DNA from: Volvox africanus
Lineage: Eukaryota; Chlorophyta; Chlorophyceae; Chlamydomonadales; Volvocaceae
Direction: 5' to 3'
NCBI GenBank assembly: GCA_030268105.1
Contig: BSDZ01000091.1
Span: 457,099-521,098, forward strand
DNA: 64,000 nucleotides
In this document: in pieces, positions 53,498-64,000 of the stretch
Layout: each line of letters begins with the position of its first letter
How positions within the stretch are numbered: the stretch's first letter is position 1
The notes under the pieces: model-generated
Database searches by the model: none
Told to the model about the DNA's origin: nothing
What the model saw: only the letters and a program-made list of their open reading frames with translations
Program-made: the position numbers and the translations under genes

Positions 53498-53598
53498 ATA
53501 CGGATATATCACACTAATATGCATATGTCATGCTTGCTCATACTTTGGTGGACTCGAGTCTACCTCTGCATGGACGGTGATCGAACCTTGGTACAACA

Positions 53599-53694
53599 CT
53601 GTGTAGCCCATTGTTGGCATTTGCCCTAGCAAGAACTTACTTCCGATTGACGCAATGAGACAGCCAGGCAACAAAACCGTCTCAATGCCAAATC
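53599..53694 (-). other. Remnant leader of an old gypsy element between LTRs L and J
   Basis: Matches the region next to the primer site in F and E2 (aagaacttacttccgattga; gagacagccaggcaac), followed by a degenerate primer-site complement (gtctcaatgcca) and LTR J. All the rest of the internal region is missing. Confidence 0.65.
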
Positions 53695-54494
53695 TGTAGT
53701 ATCTCTCCTGCTTTGTTCATATGGTATCTGCACGTCTAGGTCCTTAGACACCAATGCCGGAGCGCTTGCAAGAGCAGCAAAGCACTCAGGAGATACAGAA
53801 GACAGCAGAAGACTTGAAAACAAGGAAAGATATTACTTTAATTATTAAAGGATGTGATGATATGATCGGCTGTCAGGCCCAGCAGGTAGCGATCATCATA
53901 CAGCTGATGGCGAAGCTCAGGCTTAACTCAGGCCACATCAATAGAGCAGTTAGCAATAGTCCGAATGAACACAAGTGTGTTCCAGTAGCATACAAAGTAT
54001 ATGCTCAAATATGTTCTGCTCTACTTGGCCGTCCTTGCATCTATTATACGCGCAATATCGGTACACAGTACAACTCACACTAGGAGGCCGATCCTAAGTG
54101 TGATAAACCCTAATGTGTAGCTTCGATATCCATGTGTCCCAACAATTAAGCCTTCATGGCATCGGCAAGATGCAAGGGTCCGAATAGCAACATTCGGTTG
54201 CAAGTCTCACACTCATACATTACACATGCCAGCGATAGAGTAATAATATGGCAAATATTATTACTTAAATAGTTCAAGTTATTATGCAACACACTCATGC
54301 TTCTCTGATTAAGTCAAACGGTGCGACAGTCATGCGGCTGGCAGTGCGATGGGACAAGTCGCAGTGCATGACATACCAAACTAGCTCAATATATGCAAAT
54401 ATATTTATTACTGGTATGCATTTATTACGTTTGCTTATCGCCTTGTAGAGTCGCATTCACCTACGCATAGGCGGTAATCAAACTGTAATGTACA
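53695..54494 (-). repeat. Old LTR J (family 1)
   Basis: About 800 bp, reverse orientation, diverged: starts TGTAGTATCTCTCC and ends near AATGTACA. Keeps ccgaatagcaacattcgg and an AT-rich hairpin (gtaataatat with atattattac, near 54240-54267). Likely the 5' LTR of the element whose 3' LTR is L. Confidence 0.8.
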
Positions 54495-54647
54495 TGCAGT
54501 CTTCGCAGTTCTGGCAAAAGCTGAAGACTGTATTTGTTGGGATGCGATGGAAGGAAAGAGGGAGCCCCTCCGCTTCTTCCCCCCCTTCTTCCCTCCCTTC
54601 TCCCCTCCCTTCTCCCCTCCCCTTCTCCCCTCCTCCACCCTTCCGTG
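54495..54647. repeat. Spacer with a strand-biased polypyrimidine tract
   Basis: Contains an inverted repeat (cagtcttc with gaagactg, about 54496-54530) and about 75 bp of nearly pure pyrimidine (54566-54642; cttcttcccccc and tcccctcc-type repeats). The complementary strand is a long purine run. No gene seen. Confidence 0.8.
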
Positions 54648-54828
54648 TGTTGTATCCTTCCTTCTTCGATCATGCACTGAATCTGCACGTCCGGATGTTA
54701 GCTACGTGTGCACCATGCTTACAAACAGCAAGGCGATTCAATGCAAGTAAGAGAACAGCGGAAGACTCAGCAACAAGGAAAGATTCAACTTATAATAGTC
54801 TTTGATTACAGGATGGAAGTCTGCCGTC
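54648..54828 (-). repeat. Old LTR K (family 1), cut by element G
   Basis: Starts TGTTGTATCCTTCC in reverse orientation and matches the start of LTR L (tcatgcactgaatctgcacgt; acagcggaagact). It is interrupted at 54829 by G; the rest is presumably beyond the window. The 5 bases next to G are ccgtc. Confidence 0.75.
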
Positions 54829-55661
54829 TGTTGTGCTACAGTTCGTTTCCCGCCGATGTGTAGGTCAATGCAACCCTACGAGGCGAAGTGTTATCTTGAT
54901 GAACGCATGAATGACTATTGCATATGAATGAACCTGCATGATATAGATGTATTCGCATACATTTATATATGCATTTGGCATGTTATCATTATCCATCACG
55001 ACATCGCATCATGGCAAATCCGCCTAGCATGCATCAAATACCGAATCATTGAAGTGCGCTTTATGCTCGTGCTATGAAACGATAAGTAATATTATTTGAT
55101 ATAATATTACTTAATTACAGCACACGTTGAGAGCGCCGCACTCGTCGCGATGCATGCCTTGCAACCGAATATCGTTATTCGGACCCTTGCATCATGCGAA
55201 TGCCGGAAAGGCTTATACGTTGTTATACATGGACATCGCCTATACGCAGTAGGGTTGTCACACTTAGGATCGGCCTCCTAGTGTGAATCGTACGACATTG
55301 CGATGCTGCGAGTATAACAGATGCGAGGATGGCTAAGCAAGATAAGACATTCGATACCGGACAACACTCGTGTGTTCTACGCTATTATTACTATACGCTA
55401 TTCTACTTAGCACGAGCTAAGCCTAAACTTCGCTATTCACCGCCGCGTGATGATTGCTTGCTTCCGGCGCTGACGGCGATTACGTCCATTGCACCGCTTC
55501 GATCTGTAAGACTGTAAGTTATATCTCTTCTTGTTTGAAGTCTTCCGCTGTCCCTGTTTGCTCGCGCTTGTCTTGTTGTACTTGCAAGTGCTCGCGCATC
55601 AGTGTCGAAAGCCTTCAGACGCGCAGATACTTATGAGCAAACACGAAGGAGAGGTACAACA
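54829..55661 (+). repeat. LTR of unit G
   Basis: 833-bp family-1 LTR, TGTTGTGCTACAG to GGTACAACA, of the subfamily with TCACAC (55258-55263) paired with GTGTGA (55281-55286), where E2 has TCACAT and ATGTGA. Confidence 0.94.
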
Positions 55662-56127
55662 ATTTGGTAGCGAGACTGGTTCGTTGCCTAACTGTCTCTC
55701 TTTGTCTAATCGGAAGTAGGTTCTTTCTATGGCGAGCTCCAGCGACGAACCACGAGGACCGCTAGATACTTTTGCCGAAGACCTAGGCCGCGCCATTTTG
55801 GACGCCGCCGCTTCTGGTTTGTAATTGTTTAATTGCTTTTGCTTAGATTGCTGCACTTGTTGTGTAAGTGTACGCTCTGAGTTGCAGGTAATCTCAGTGC
55901 ACCGGCATTGCTTGCCGCGGCGACTGAGACCGGCTTTCGTCCGGACCATTTGGCGACTCTCATCACCCAAACTACGGAGATCAGGACTCAGCTGGGCAAG
56001 TACTTGCTGAGTTTGCTGAATCTTCTCAAGAGTACTGTCGGTAGGCTCACCGAATCGTTTTGTACTCTTGCCTTTGCGATAGAAGTCGGCTTCTACTACA
56101 CAAATCTAGGGTATTGCTTCGTGTTCC

Positions 56128-57364
56128 ATGTCCGCGGAACGCGACGATACACCGCACACTAGCTTAGCTAGCCAACCCGATTTCGTTGTAGCTGCTAGAG
56201 CGCCGGATAGAGGTCTTGAGACTGTTGGCACGCGAGCCACTCAAGATCCCCTTGTCCTTCAGACCCCTGCTCACTTAATTGTGCCGCATTCAGCAGTTAA
56301 TACGAATATGGACAACACTGCTGGACCAAGGGTTCTGCCATTACCTCAAGCTCGAGGGCATGATGACATCCCTGAGGTGATGAGATTGTCAATTCCCGTT
56401 CCTAGGCTCAATATCTCGCTGACTGAAAAGACACCAGGACATAGCATAGCCGATGCAACTCGTGCGTACGTGCGTGACGCTAAAAAGTATCTCCAGGCTG
56501 TTCATGGTGGCGATAATGATGGTATCAGGTGTCTCTTCGTTGGTAACACCCTCGAGGGCTCAGCGAAGGACTGGTATCACGAATGGACCACCGCCCGGGG
56601 CGACTATACTTTTGACGAGATGATCGCCGCTTTGCTCGCACGGTTCGCTACTGAGGTTCAAGCACGTGATGTGGAAGCTCGTAAGGTTTTGGCAGCCGGT
56701 AGCTACCACATGCGTCGGGGTGAAAATGTACCTGCGTACCAGTCACACTTCGAAGCACTTGTGACCCCCATTGCTGATCTCACCGAAACGAGCGTGTCTT
56801 TTGGTTTAAGCGAGGCCTGACGAAACTTTTGGCTAAATGGTGTGCTACTGACTTGGCTGGGGTGCCGATCAAGTCGTATGATGCCTTGGTCACTTTTGCT
56901 AAGGGTACGGAGATACGACTCCTTGCCGGTGAGGAAGAAGTCAAGTCTGTCCCTCGTGCAAATGCCATGCAAGTGCAGGATCCGCTTGGGGAAGCTGTAG
57001 CTCTCGACCAGGAACTCAGAGCGACCCGCCCCACGCCTACTGCCGCGACGCGACGCAGCAACCGGCAACGCCAGGCGCGCGGGGGCGCTAGCTCGGGTGT
57101 CCGCGGGTCAGGAGGAGCAGGTCCGAGCTCGGACCCAGCTAAGAGCAGGAAGCGTGGTGGTGCGCCGTCGTCGGCAGCCGCACAGCGCTCTGACCCCAAT
57201 GCGAAGCGGACTCGCACGGATGACTCGTTTATGCCAAAATGGAATTGCAATCGTTCCAAGTTCGAACGTCGGAAAGCGGCCAATGTTTGTATACGGTGCG
57301 CGGAGAGTCATCCTACGAAGGATTGCCCTCTAATGCCGCCGTTTGTACCTCAGGCCGAAATAGG
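56128..57364 (+). pseudogene. gag: Unit G gag, frameshifted
   Basis: Starts at ATG 56128 (MSAERDDTPHTSLASQPDF) and is a diverged relative of E2 and D gag. A small deletion near 56790 (ccgaaacgagcg against ccgaatctgagcg) shifts the frame. The second part (AKWCATDLAGVPIKSYDALV ... CIRCAESHPTKDC) keeps the zinc knuckle. An extra base near 57353 (caggccgaaatag) puts the terminal UAG out of frame in this copy. Confidence 0.92.
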
Positions 57365-58178
57365 GGCTTGCCCGGGTTCCTGCGGAGGGGGCTCTACCTG
57401 GGTTTTCTGAACTAACGCGTGGTCGGTGGTCATCCTTACGGCCAGCCGTGAAGGGCATTGTTGCCTTGCGTACTTGGACACATCGAGCAAGTCATTGCGC
57501 GACGCATCACGCTTGACGGACGCACGGGACTTCTCTGCTTCGATCCGTTGTGTAATTTGTTTACACCTCGCCGTCCCCTGTCGTCTATCGATCTGTCTAA
57601 CCACGTGGTTTTGTTCATCCCCTCATCTCTGCGTGAGATGTCGGAACAGTTGGCCGTTTATAGGAGATGTAGGCGTCAATATCCAGGCACCGCCGCATGT
57701 GTACTACTCCCCGCTTTCTGTCGGCGCAAGGCAGAGGCATCATTAAGGGGTATGCGGCGTGTCCACCGGTTCGAGCCTGGCACCGTTTTGTTTAATGGTG
57801 TGGATCGGGAGGGTATGCTGGCTCCGTGGCCAGGCACATCCTACTCGGTTGATGTTTGGTACGAAGCTCCTGATGAGGGTGCCGTAGGTTACGGACCCGC
57901 CCTAAGTGCACTGACGTTATTTGCTGGGCAGTCGCTCGTAGATAACCGTGTCCCAGTGGTTCAGATCGGTTTGAATGGCCGTACTCTGAAGGCACTTGTT
58001 GACACCGGTGCCAGCGACGACTTCATCTCTGTCGCAGAGGTGAATGCGCTGGGGTTGACCCCAGAGTCATCTGATTGTCCACAGGTTACCCTTGCTGACG
58101 GGGGTAAGCATCCCATCGTGGGCAGGATTACCCTTAGCCTATCGATTGGCCCTTTGCGTGTTGTGACCCGGCCGTACG
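57365..58178 (+). pseudogene. pol: Unit G pol, truncated in the protease C-terminal region
   Basis: Covers the pre-protease region and the DTGASDDF active site (about 58001-58024), then stops within RPYV where the LTR of unit H begins. RT and everything after it are absent. Confidence 0.92.
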
Positions 58179-59002
58179 TGTTGTGCTACGGTTCATTTCC
58201 CGCCGACGCGTAGGTCGACGCGATCCTACGAGGCGAAGTGCTTTTGTGATGAACGCATTACATATGAATGAATCTGCATGATATAAATGTATTTGCATAC
58301 ATTTATATATGCATCTGGCATGTTGTCATTATCCATCGCGACATCGCATCATGGCAAATCCGCCTAGCATGCATGAATAACCGAAGCATTGAAGTGCGCA
58401 TTATGCTCGTGCTACAAAACGATAAGTAATATTATCTGATATAATATTACTTCATTAAAGCACACGTTGAGAGCGCCGCACTCGTCGCGATGCATGCCCT
58501 GCAACCGGATATTGTTATCCGGACCCTTGCATCATGCGAATGCCGGAAAGGCTTATACGTTGTTATGCGTAGACATCGCCTAGACGCAGTAGGGTTGTCA
58601 CATCTAGGATCGGCCTCCTAATGTGAATCGTACGGCACTGCGATGCTGCGAGTATAACAGATGCGAGGACGGCTAAGCTAGACAAGATATTCGATACCGG
58701 AGAACACTCGTGTGTTCTATATCACTATTTCTATACACTATTCTACTTAGCCCGAGCTAAGCCTGAACTTCGCTAATCACCGCCGCGTGATGATTGCTTG
58801 CTTCCGGCGCTGACGGCGATTTCGTCCATTGCATCATTCTGACCCGTAAGACTGTAAGTTATATCTCTCTTCGTCTTGAAGTCTTCCGCTGTCTCTGTTT
58901 GCTCTCGCTTGCCTTGCTGTACTTGCAAGTGCTCGCGCATCGGTGTCGATAGTCTCCAGACGTGCAGATACTCATGAGCAAACGCGAACGAGAGGTACAA
59001 CA
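58179..59002 (+). repeat. LTR of unit H
   Basis: 824-bp family-1 LTR of the E2 subfamily, directly abutting the truncated pol of G after gtacg. Confidence 0.94.
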
Positions 59003-59468
59003 ATTTGGTATCGAGACAGGTTCGTTGCCTAACTGTCTCTCTTTGTCTAATCGGAAGTAGGTTCTTTCTATGGCGAGTTCCAGCGACGAACCACGAGGAC
59101 CGCTAGATACTTTTGCCGAAGACTTAGGCCGCGCCGTTTTGGACGCCGCCGCTTCCGGTTTGTAATTGTTTAATTGCTTTTACTTAGATTGCTGCACTTG
59201 TTGTGTAAGTGTACGCTCTGAGTCGCAGGTAATCTCAGTGCACCGGCATTGCTTGCCGCGGCGACTGAGACCGGCGTTCGTCCGGACCAGTTGGCGACTC
59301 TCATTGCTCAAACTACGGAGATCAGGACTCAGCTGGGCAATTACTTGCTGAGTTTGCTGAATCTTCTCAAGAGTACTGTCGGTAGGCTCACCAAATCGCT
59401 TTGTACTCTTGCCTTTGCGATAGAAGTCGGCTTCTATTACGCAAAACTAGGGTATCGTTTTCGTGCTC

Positions 59469-60703
59469 ATGTCCGCGGAACACGACGATACGCCGCACAC
59501 TAGCCTAGCTAGCCAACCCGATTTCGTTGTAGCTGCTAGAGCGCCGGATAGAGGTCTTGAGACTGTTGGCGCGCGAGCCACTCAAGAGCCCCTTTTCCTT
59601 CAGACCCCTGCTCACTTAATTGTGCCGCATTCAGCAGTGAACACGAATATGGACAACACTGCTGGACCAAGGGTTCTGCCATTACCTCAAGCTCGAGGGC
59701 ATGATGACATCCCTGAGGTGATGAGATTGTCGATTCCCGTTCCTAGGCTCAATATTTCGCTGACCGACAAGACACCAGGGCATAGCATAGCCGATGCAAC
59801 TCGTGCGTACGTGCGTGACGCTAAAAGTACCTCCAAGCTGTTCATGGTGGCGACAATGACGGTATCAGGTGTCTCTTCGTTGGTAACACCCTCGAGGGCT
59901 CAGCGAAGGACTGGTATCGCAATTGGACCAACGCCCGGGGCAGCTATACTTTTGACGAGTTAGTCGCCGCTTTGCTCGCACGATTCGCTACTGAGGTTCA
60001 AGCACGCGATGTGGAAGCTCGTAACGTTTTGGCAGCGGGTAGCTACCACATGCGTCGGGATGAAAATGTACCTGCGTACCAGTCACGCTTTGAAGCACTT
60101 GTGACTCCCATTGCTGACCTCACCGAATCTGAGCGTGTCTTTTGGTTTAGGCGAGGCCTAACGAAACTTTTGGCTAAATGGTGCGCCACTGACTTGGTTG
60201 GAGCGCAGATCAAGTCGTATGACGCGTTGGTCGCTTTTGCTAAGGGCGCGGAGATACGACTTCTTGCCGGCGAGGAAGAAGTCAAGTCTGCCCCTCGTGC
60301 AAATGCCGTGCAAGTGCAGGATCCGCTTGGGGAAGCTGTGGCTCTCGACCAGGACCTCGGCGCGACCCGCCCCACGCCTACTGCCGCGACGCGACGCAGC
60401 AACGGGCAACGCAAGGCGCGCGGGGGCGCTAGCTCGGGTGTCCGTGGTACAGGAGGGGCAGGTCCGAGCTCGGACCCAGCTAGGAACAGGAAGCGTGGTG
60501 GTGCGCCGTCGTCGGCAGCCGCACAGCGTTCCGACCCCAACGCGAAGCGTACTCGTACGGACGACACATTTATGCCAAAATGGAATTGCAATCGTTCCGA
60601 ATTCGAGCGTCGAAAATTGGCCAACGTTTGTCTACGGTGTGCGGAGAGCCATTCTACGAAGGATTGCCCTCTAATGCCGCCGTTTGTACCTCAGCCGAAA
60701 TAG
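59469..60703 (+). pseudogene. gag: Unit H gag, one frameshift
   Basis: Almost identical to E2 gag. One base is missing in the A run at 59823-59827 (ctaaaagtacc against ctaaaaagtacc), shifting the frame after YVRDAK. The second part from about 59830 is intact to the UAG at 60701-60703, which pol follows in frame. Confidence 0.92.
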
Positions 60704-61518
60704 GGGCTTGCCCGGGTTCCTGCGGAGGGGGCTCTACCTGGGTTTTCTGAACTAACGCGTGGTCGGTGGTCATCCTTACGGCCAGCCGTTAAGGCATTGT
60801 TGCCTTGTGTACTTGGACACATCGAGCGAGTCATTGCGCGACGCATCACGCTTGACGGACGCACGGGACTTCTCTGCTTCGATCCGTTGTGTAATGTGTT
60901 TACACCTCGCCGTCCCCTGTCGTCTATCGATCTGTCCAACCACGTGGTTTTGTTCATCCCCTCGTCTCTGCGTGAGATGTCGGAACAGTTGGCCATGTAC
61001 AGGAGGTGTAGGCGTCAATATCCAGACACTGCCGCATGTGTTTTACTCCCTTCTTTCTGTCGGCGCAAGGCAGAGGCATCGCTAAGGGGTATGCGGCATG
61101 TCCACCGGTTCGAACCGGGCACCGGTTTTGTTTAATGGTGTGGATCGGGAGGGTACGTTGGCTCCGTGGCCACACCTATCCTACTCGGTTGACGTTTGGT
61201 ACGAAGCTCCTGATGGGGGTGCCGTTGGTTACGGACCCGCCTTAAGTGCACTGACGTTGTCTGCTGGGCAGTCGCTCGTAGATAACCGTGTCCCTGTGGT
61301 TCAGATCGGTTTGAATGGCCGTACTCTGAAGGCACTTGTTGACACCGGTGCCAGCGACGACTTCATCTCTGTCGCAGAGGTGAATGCGCTGGGGTTGTCC
61401 CCAGAGTCGTCTGATTGTCCACAGGTTACCCTTGCTGACGGGGGTAAGCATCCCATCGTGGGCAGGATTACCCTTAGCCTATCGATTGGCCCTTTGCGTG
61501 TTGTGACCCGGCCGTACG
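60704..61518 (+). pseudogene. pol: Unit H pol, truncated, one frameshift
   Basis: Pre-protease and protease region with DTGASDDF (about 61341-61364). One extra base near 61123 (caccggttttg against caccgttttg) breaks the frame at RFEPGT. It ends at the LTR of unit I within RPYV. Confidence 0.92.
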
Positions 61519-62341
61519 TGTTGTGCTACGGTTCATTTCCCGCCGACGCGTAGGTCGACGCGATCCTACGAGGCGAAGTGCTTTTGTGATGAACGCTTAC
61601 ATATGAATGAATCTGCATGATATAAATGTATTTGCATACATTTATATATGCATCTGGCATGTTGTCATTATCCATCGCGACATCGCATCATGGCAAATCC
61701 GCCTAGCATGCATGAATAACCGAAGCATTGAAGTGCGCATTATGCTCGTGCTACAAAACGATAAGTAATATTATCTGATATAATATTACTTCATTAAAGC
61801 ACACGTTGAGAGCGCCGCACTCGTCGCGATGCATGCCCTGCAACCGGATATTGTTATCCGGACCCTTGCATCATGCGAATGCCGGAAAGGCTTATACGTT
61901 GTTATGCGTAGACATCGCCTAGACGCAGTAGGGTTGTCACATCTAGGATCGGCCTCCTAATGTGAATCGTACGGCACTGCGATGCTGCGAGTATAACAGA
62001 TGCGAGGACGGCTAAGCTAGACAAGATATTCGATACCGGAGAACACTCGTGTGTTCTATATCACTATTTCTATACACTATTCTACTTAGCCCGAGCTAAG
62101 CCTGAACTTCGCTAATCACCGCCGCGTGATGATTGCTTGCTTCCGGCGCTGACGGCGATTTCGTCCATTGCATCATTCTGACCCGTAAGACTGTAAGTTA
62201 TATCTCTCTTCGTCTTGAAGTCTTCCGCTGTCTCTGTTTGCTCTCGCTTGCCTTGCTGTACTTGCAAGTGCTCGCGCATCGGTGTCGATAGTCTCCAGAC
62301 GTGCAGATACTCATGAGCAAACGCGAACGAGAGGTACAACA
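61519..62341 (+). repeat. LTR of unit I
   Basis: 823 bp, one base shorter than H in gaacgcttacatatg (H gaacgcattacatatg). Directly abuts the truncated pol of H after gtacg. Confidence 0.94.
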
Positions 62342-62806
62342 TTTGGTATCGAGACAGGTTCGTTGCCTAACTGTCTCTCTTTGTCTAATCGGAAGTAGGT
62401 TCTTTCTATGGCGAGTTCCAGCGACGAACCACGAGGACCGCTAGATACTTTTGCCGAAGACTTAGGCCGCGCCGTTTTGGACGCCGCCGCTTCCGGTTTG
62501 TAATTGTTTAATTGCTTTTACTTAGATTGCTGCACTTGTTGTGTAAGTGTACGCTCTGAGTCGCAGGTAATCTCAGTGCACCGGCATTGCTTGCCGCGGC
62601 GACTGAGACCGGCGTTCGTCCGGACCAGTTGGCGACTCTCATTGCTCAAACTACGGAGATCAGGACTCAGCTGGGCAATTACTTGCTGAGTTTGCTGAAT
62701 CTTCTCAAGAGTACTGTCGGTAGGCTCACCAAATCGCTTTGTACTCTTGCCTTTGCGATAGAAGTCGGCTTCTATTACGCAAAACTAGGGTATCGTTTCG
62801 TGCTCC

Positions 62807-64000
62807 ATGTCCGCGAACACGACGATACGCCGCACACTAAGCCTAGCTAGCCAACCCGATTTCGTTGTAGCTGCTAGAGCGCCGGATAGAGGTCTTGAGA
62901 CTGTTGGCGCGCGAGCCACTCAAGAGCCCCTTTTCCTTCAGACCCCTGCTCACTTAATTGTTGCCGCATTCAGCAGTGAACACGAATATGGACAACACTG
63001 CTGGACCAAGGGTTCTGCCATTACCTCAAGCTCGAGGGCATGATGACATCCCTGAGGTGATGAGATTGTCGATTCCCGTTCCTAGGCTCAATATTTCGCT
63101 GACCGACAAGACACCAGGGCATAGCATAGCCGATGCAACTCGTGCGTACGTGCGTGACGCTAAAAAGTACCTCCAAGCTGTTCATGGTGGCGACAATGAC
63201 GGTATCAGGTGTCTCTTCGTTGGTAACACCCTCGAGGGCTCAGCGAAGGACGGGTATCGCAATTGGACCAACGCCCGGGGCAGCTATACTTTTGACGAGT
63301 TAGTCGCCGCTTTGCTCGCACGATTCGCTACTGAGGTTCAAGCACGCGATGTGGAAGCTCGTAACGTTTTGGCAGCGGGTAGCTACCACATGCGTCGGGA
63401 TGAAAATGTACCTGCGTACCAGTCACGCTTTGAAGCACTTGTGACTCCCATTGCTGACCTCACCGAATCTGAGCGTGTCTTTTGGTTTAGGGCGAGGCCT
63501 AACGAAACTTTTGGCTAAATGGTGCGCCACTGACTTGGTTGGAGCGCAGATCAAGTCGTATGACGCGTTGGTCGCTTTTGCTAAGGGCGCGGAGATACGA
63601 CTTCTTGCCGGCGAGGAAGAAGTCAAGTCTGCCCCTCGTGCAAATGCCGTGCAAGTGCAGGATCCGCTTGGGGAAGCTGTGGCTCTCGACCAGGACCTCG
63701 GCGCGACCCGCCCCACGCCTACTGCCGCGACGCGACGCAGCAACGGGCAACGCAAGGCGCGCGGGGGCGCTAGCTCGGGTGTCCGTGGTACAGGAGGGGC
63801 AGGTCCGAGCTCGGACCCAGCTAGGAACAGGAAGCGTGGTGGTGCGCCGTCGTCGGCAGCCGCACAGCGTTCCGACCCCAACGCGAAGCGTAACTCGTAC
63901 GGACGACACATTTATGCCAAAATGGAATTGCAATCGTTCCGAATTCGAGCGTCGAAAATTGGCCAACGTTTGTCTACGGTGTGCGGAGAGCCATTCTACG
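62807..64000 (+). pseudogene. gag: Unit I gag, several single-base indels, incomplete
   Basis: Same gag as H and E2, but with a missing base at the start (tccgcgaacacg), extra bases near 62839 (cactaagcc), 62961 (attgttgcc), 63491 (ttagggcga) and 63892 (gcgtaactc), and a Trp to Gly change near 63252. It ends at the window edge inside the zinc-knuckle region. Confidence 0.9.

Larger units (their letters stand above)
51888..53598 (-). repeat. Old LTR L (family 1), split by two insertions
   Basis: Reverse-orientation, strongly diverged family-1 LTR starting TGTTGTATCTCTCC and ending GGTACAACA. Subtracting a solo LTR (52386-52817) and a short retroelement (53050-53486), each with one TSD copy, leaves about 830 bp, the family length. 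Matching landmarks: gacagcggaagacttcag, ggccgtcctcgca, the CCAAATA/TATATTCGG hairpin remnants on either side of the solo LTR, and a decayed AT-rich hairpin near 52908. Flanks gaaac and ctgtg do not match. It may be the 3' LTR of an internally deleted element whose 5' LTR is J. Confidence 0.75.
54829..58178 (+). mobile_element. Element G: gypsy 5' part, first unit of a head-to-tail series
   Basis: Plus-strand family-1 element: LTR 54829-55661 (833 bp), primer site TGGTAGCGAGAC (55665-55676), leader (ATG 55729), gag, and pol up to the bases CCGTACG (58172-58178), where the next LTR starts. It is the most diverged of the three units. The gag has a frameshift near 56795. Confidence 0.93.
58179..61518 (+). 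mobile_element. Unit H: gypsy 5' part, second of the head-to-tail series
   Basis: LTR 58179-59002 (824 bp), primer site, leader (ATG 59070), gag and pol up to exactly the same base as G (CCGTACG, 61512-61518). Unit length 3340 bp. Its sequence is close to E2 and nearly identical to unit I. Confidence 0.93.
61519..64000 (+). mobile_element. Unit I: gypsy 5' part, third of the series, cut by window edge
   Basis: LTR 61519-62341 (823 bp), primer site, leader, and gag to the window end. It matches unit H base for base except for scattered single-base indels and substitutions, so H and I are a very recent duplication or an assembly duplication. Confidence 0.92.

Noticed and set aside
1..64000. 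CRISPR array or bacterial mobile element
   Set aside because: No short regularly spaced repeats; repeats are LTRs and nested elements with eukaryotic proteins (chromodomain, LINE RT).

Overview
This window is eukaryotic intergenic DNA made almost entirely of retrotransposons inserted into one another. No host gene, rRNA, tRNA gene or CRISPR array is visible. The content is chromodomain Ty3/gypsy elements (chromoviruses), a Ty1/copia element, a large APE-type LINE and a short (TAA)n-tailed retroelement. The lineage cannot be fixed from repeats alone; a protist or alga with compact introns would fit, but this is inference.

Layout. The oldest recognisable layer is a minus-strand LINE that starts near 51.5 kb and is cut at 3148. 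It is split by later insertions. From its 5' end to its 3' end the surviving pieces are: ORF1 (51497-49005, then 48166-47839 beyond a solo LTR), ORF2 endonuclease (47619-46275), linker (42531-42327), reverse transcriptase (6926-5139) and a long C-terminal region (4841-3148). Exact target-site duplications (TSDs) let the layers be peeled apart. The LINE contains element A (1-3147, TSD not testable), a short element (4856-5125, TSD 14 bp), element B (6932-42326, TSD gtttc), copia element C (42537-46269, TSD gggag) and a solo LTR (48172-49004, TSD tact[c/t]). B contains a solo LTR (8840-9673, TSD ttttg), element D (11121-33389, TSD tgggg) and element F (33886-39025, TSD tggca). D contains E1 (17165-32097, TSD catgg). 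E1's 3' LTR contains E2 (23830-31302, TSD cattt). The core nest is therefore five deep: LINE > B > D > E1 > E2.

Right of the LINE (51.5-54.8 kb) are old LTRs (L, J, K) with their own nested insertions. From 54829 to the window end there are three head-to-tail copies (G, H, I) of the same 5' part of a gypsy element, each running from LTR to one fixed point in pol.

E2 is the only complete-looking autonomous element: near-identical 825-bp LTRs, a primer site, an intact gag (411 codons) and an intact pol. In every well-preserved copy, and in the distant element B, gag and pol share one frame and are separated by a single UAG with a conserved downstream context. This suggests stop-codon readthrough. 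A small leader protein encoded upstream of gag appears to be made by splicing. F and C have LTR pairs identical by eye but defective bodies, so they were probably mobilised by proteins made by relatives.

The most unusual object is the LINE ORF1. It appears to encode a signal peptide, a Cys-rich region, several membrane spans and a Josephin-like cysteine protease domain, upstream of a normal APE-RT ORF2.
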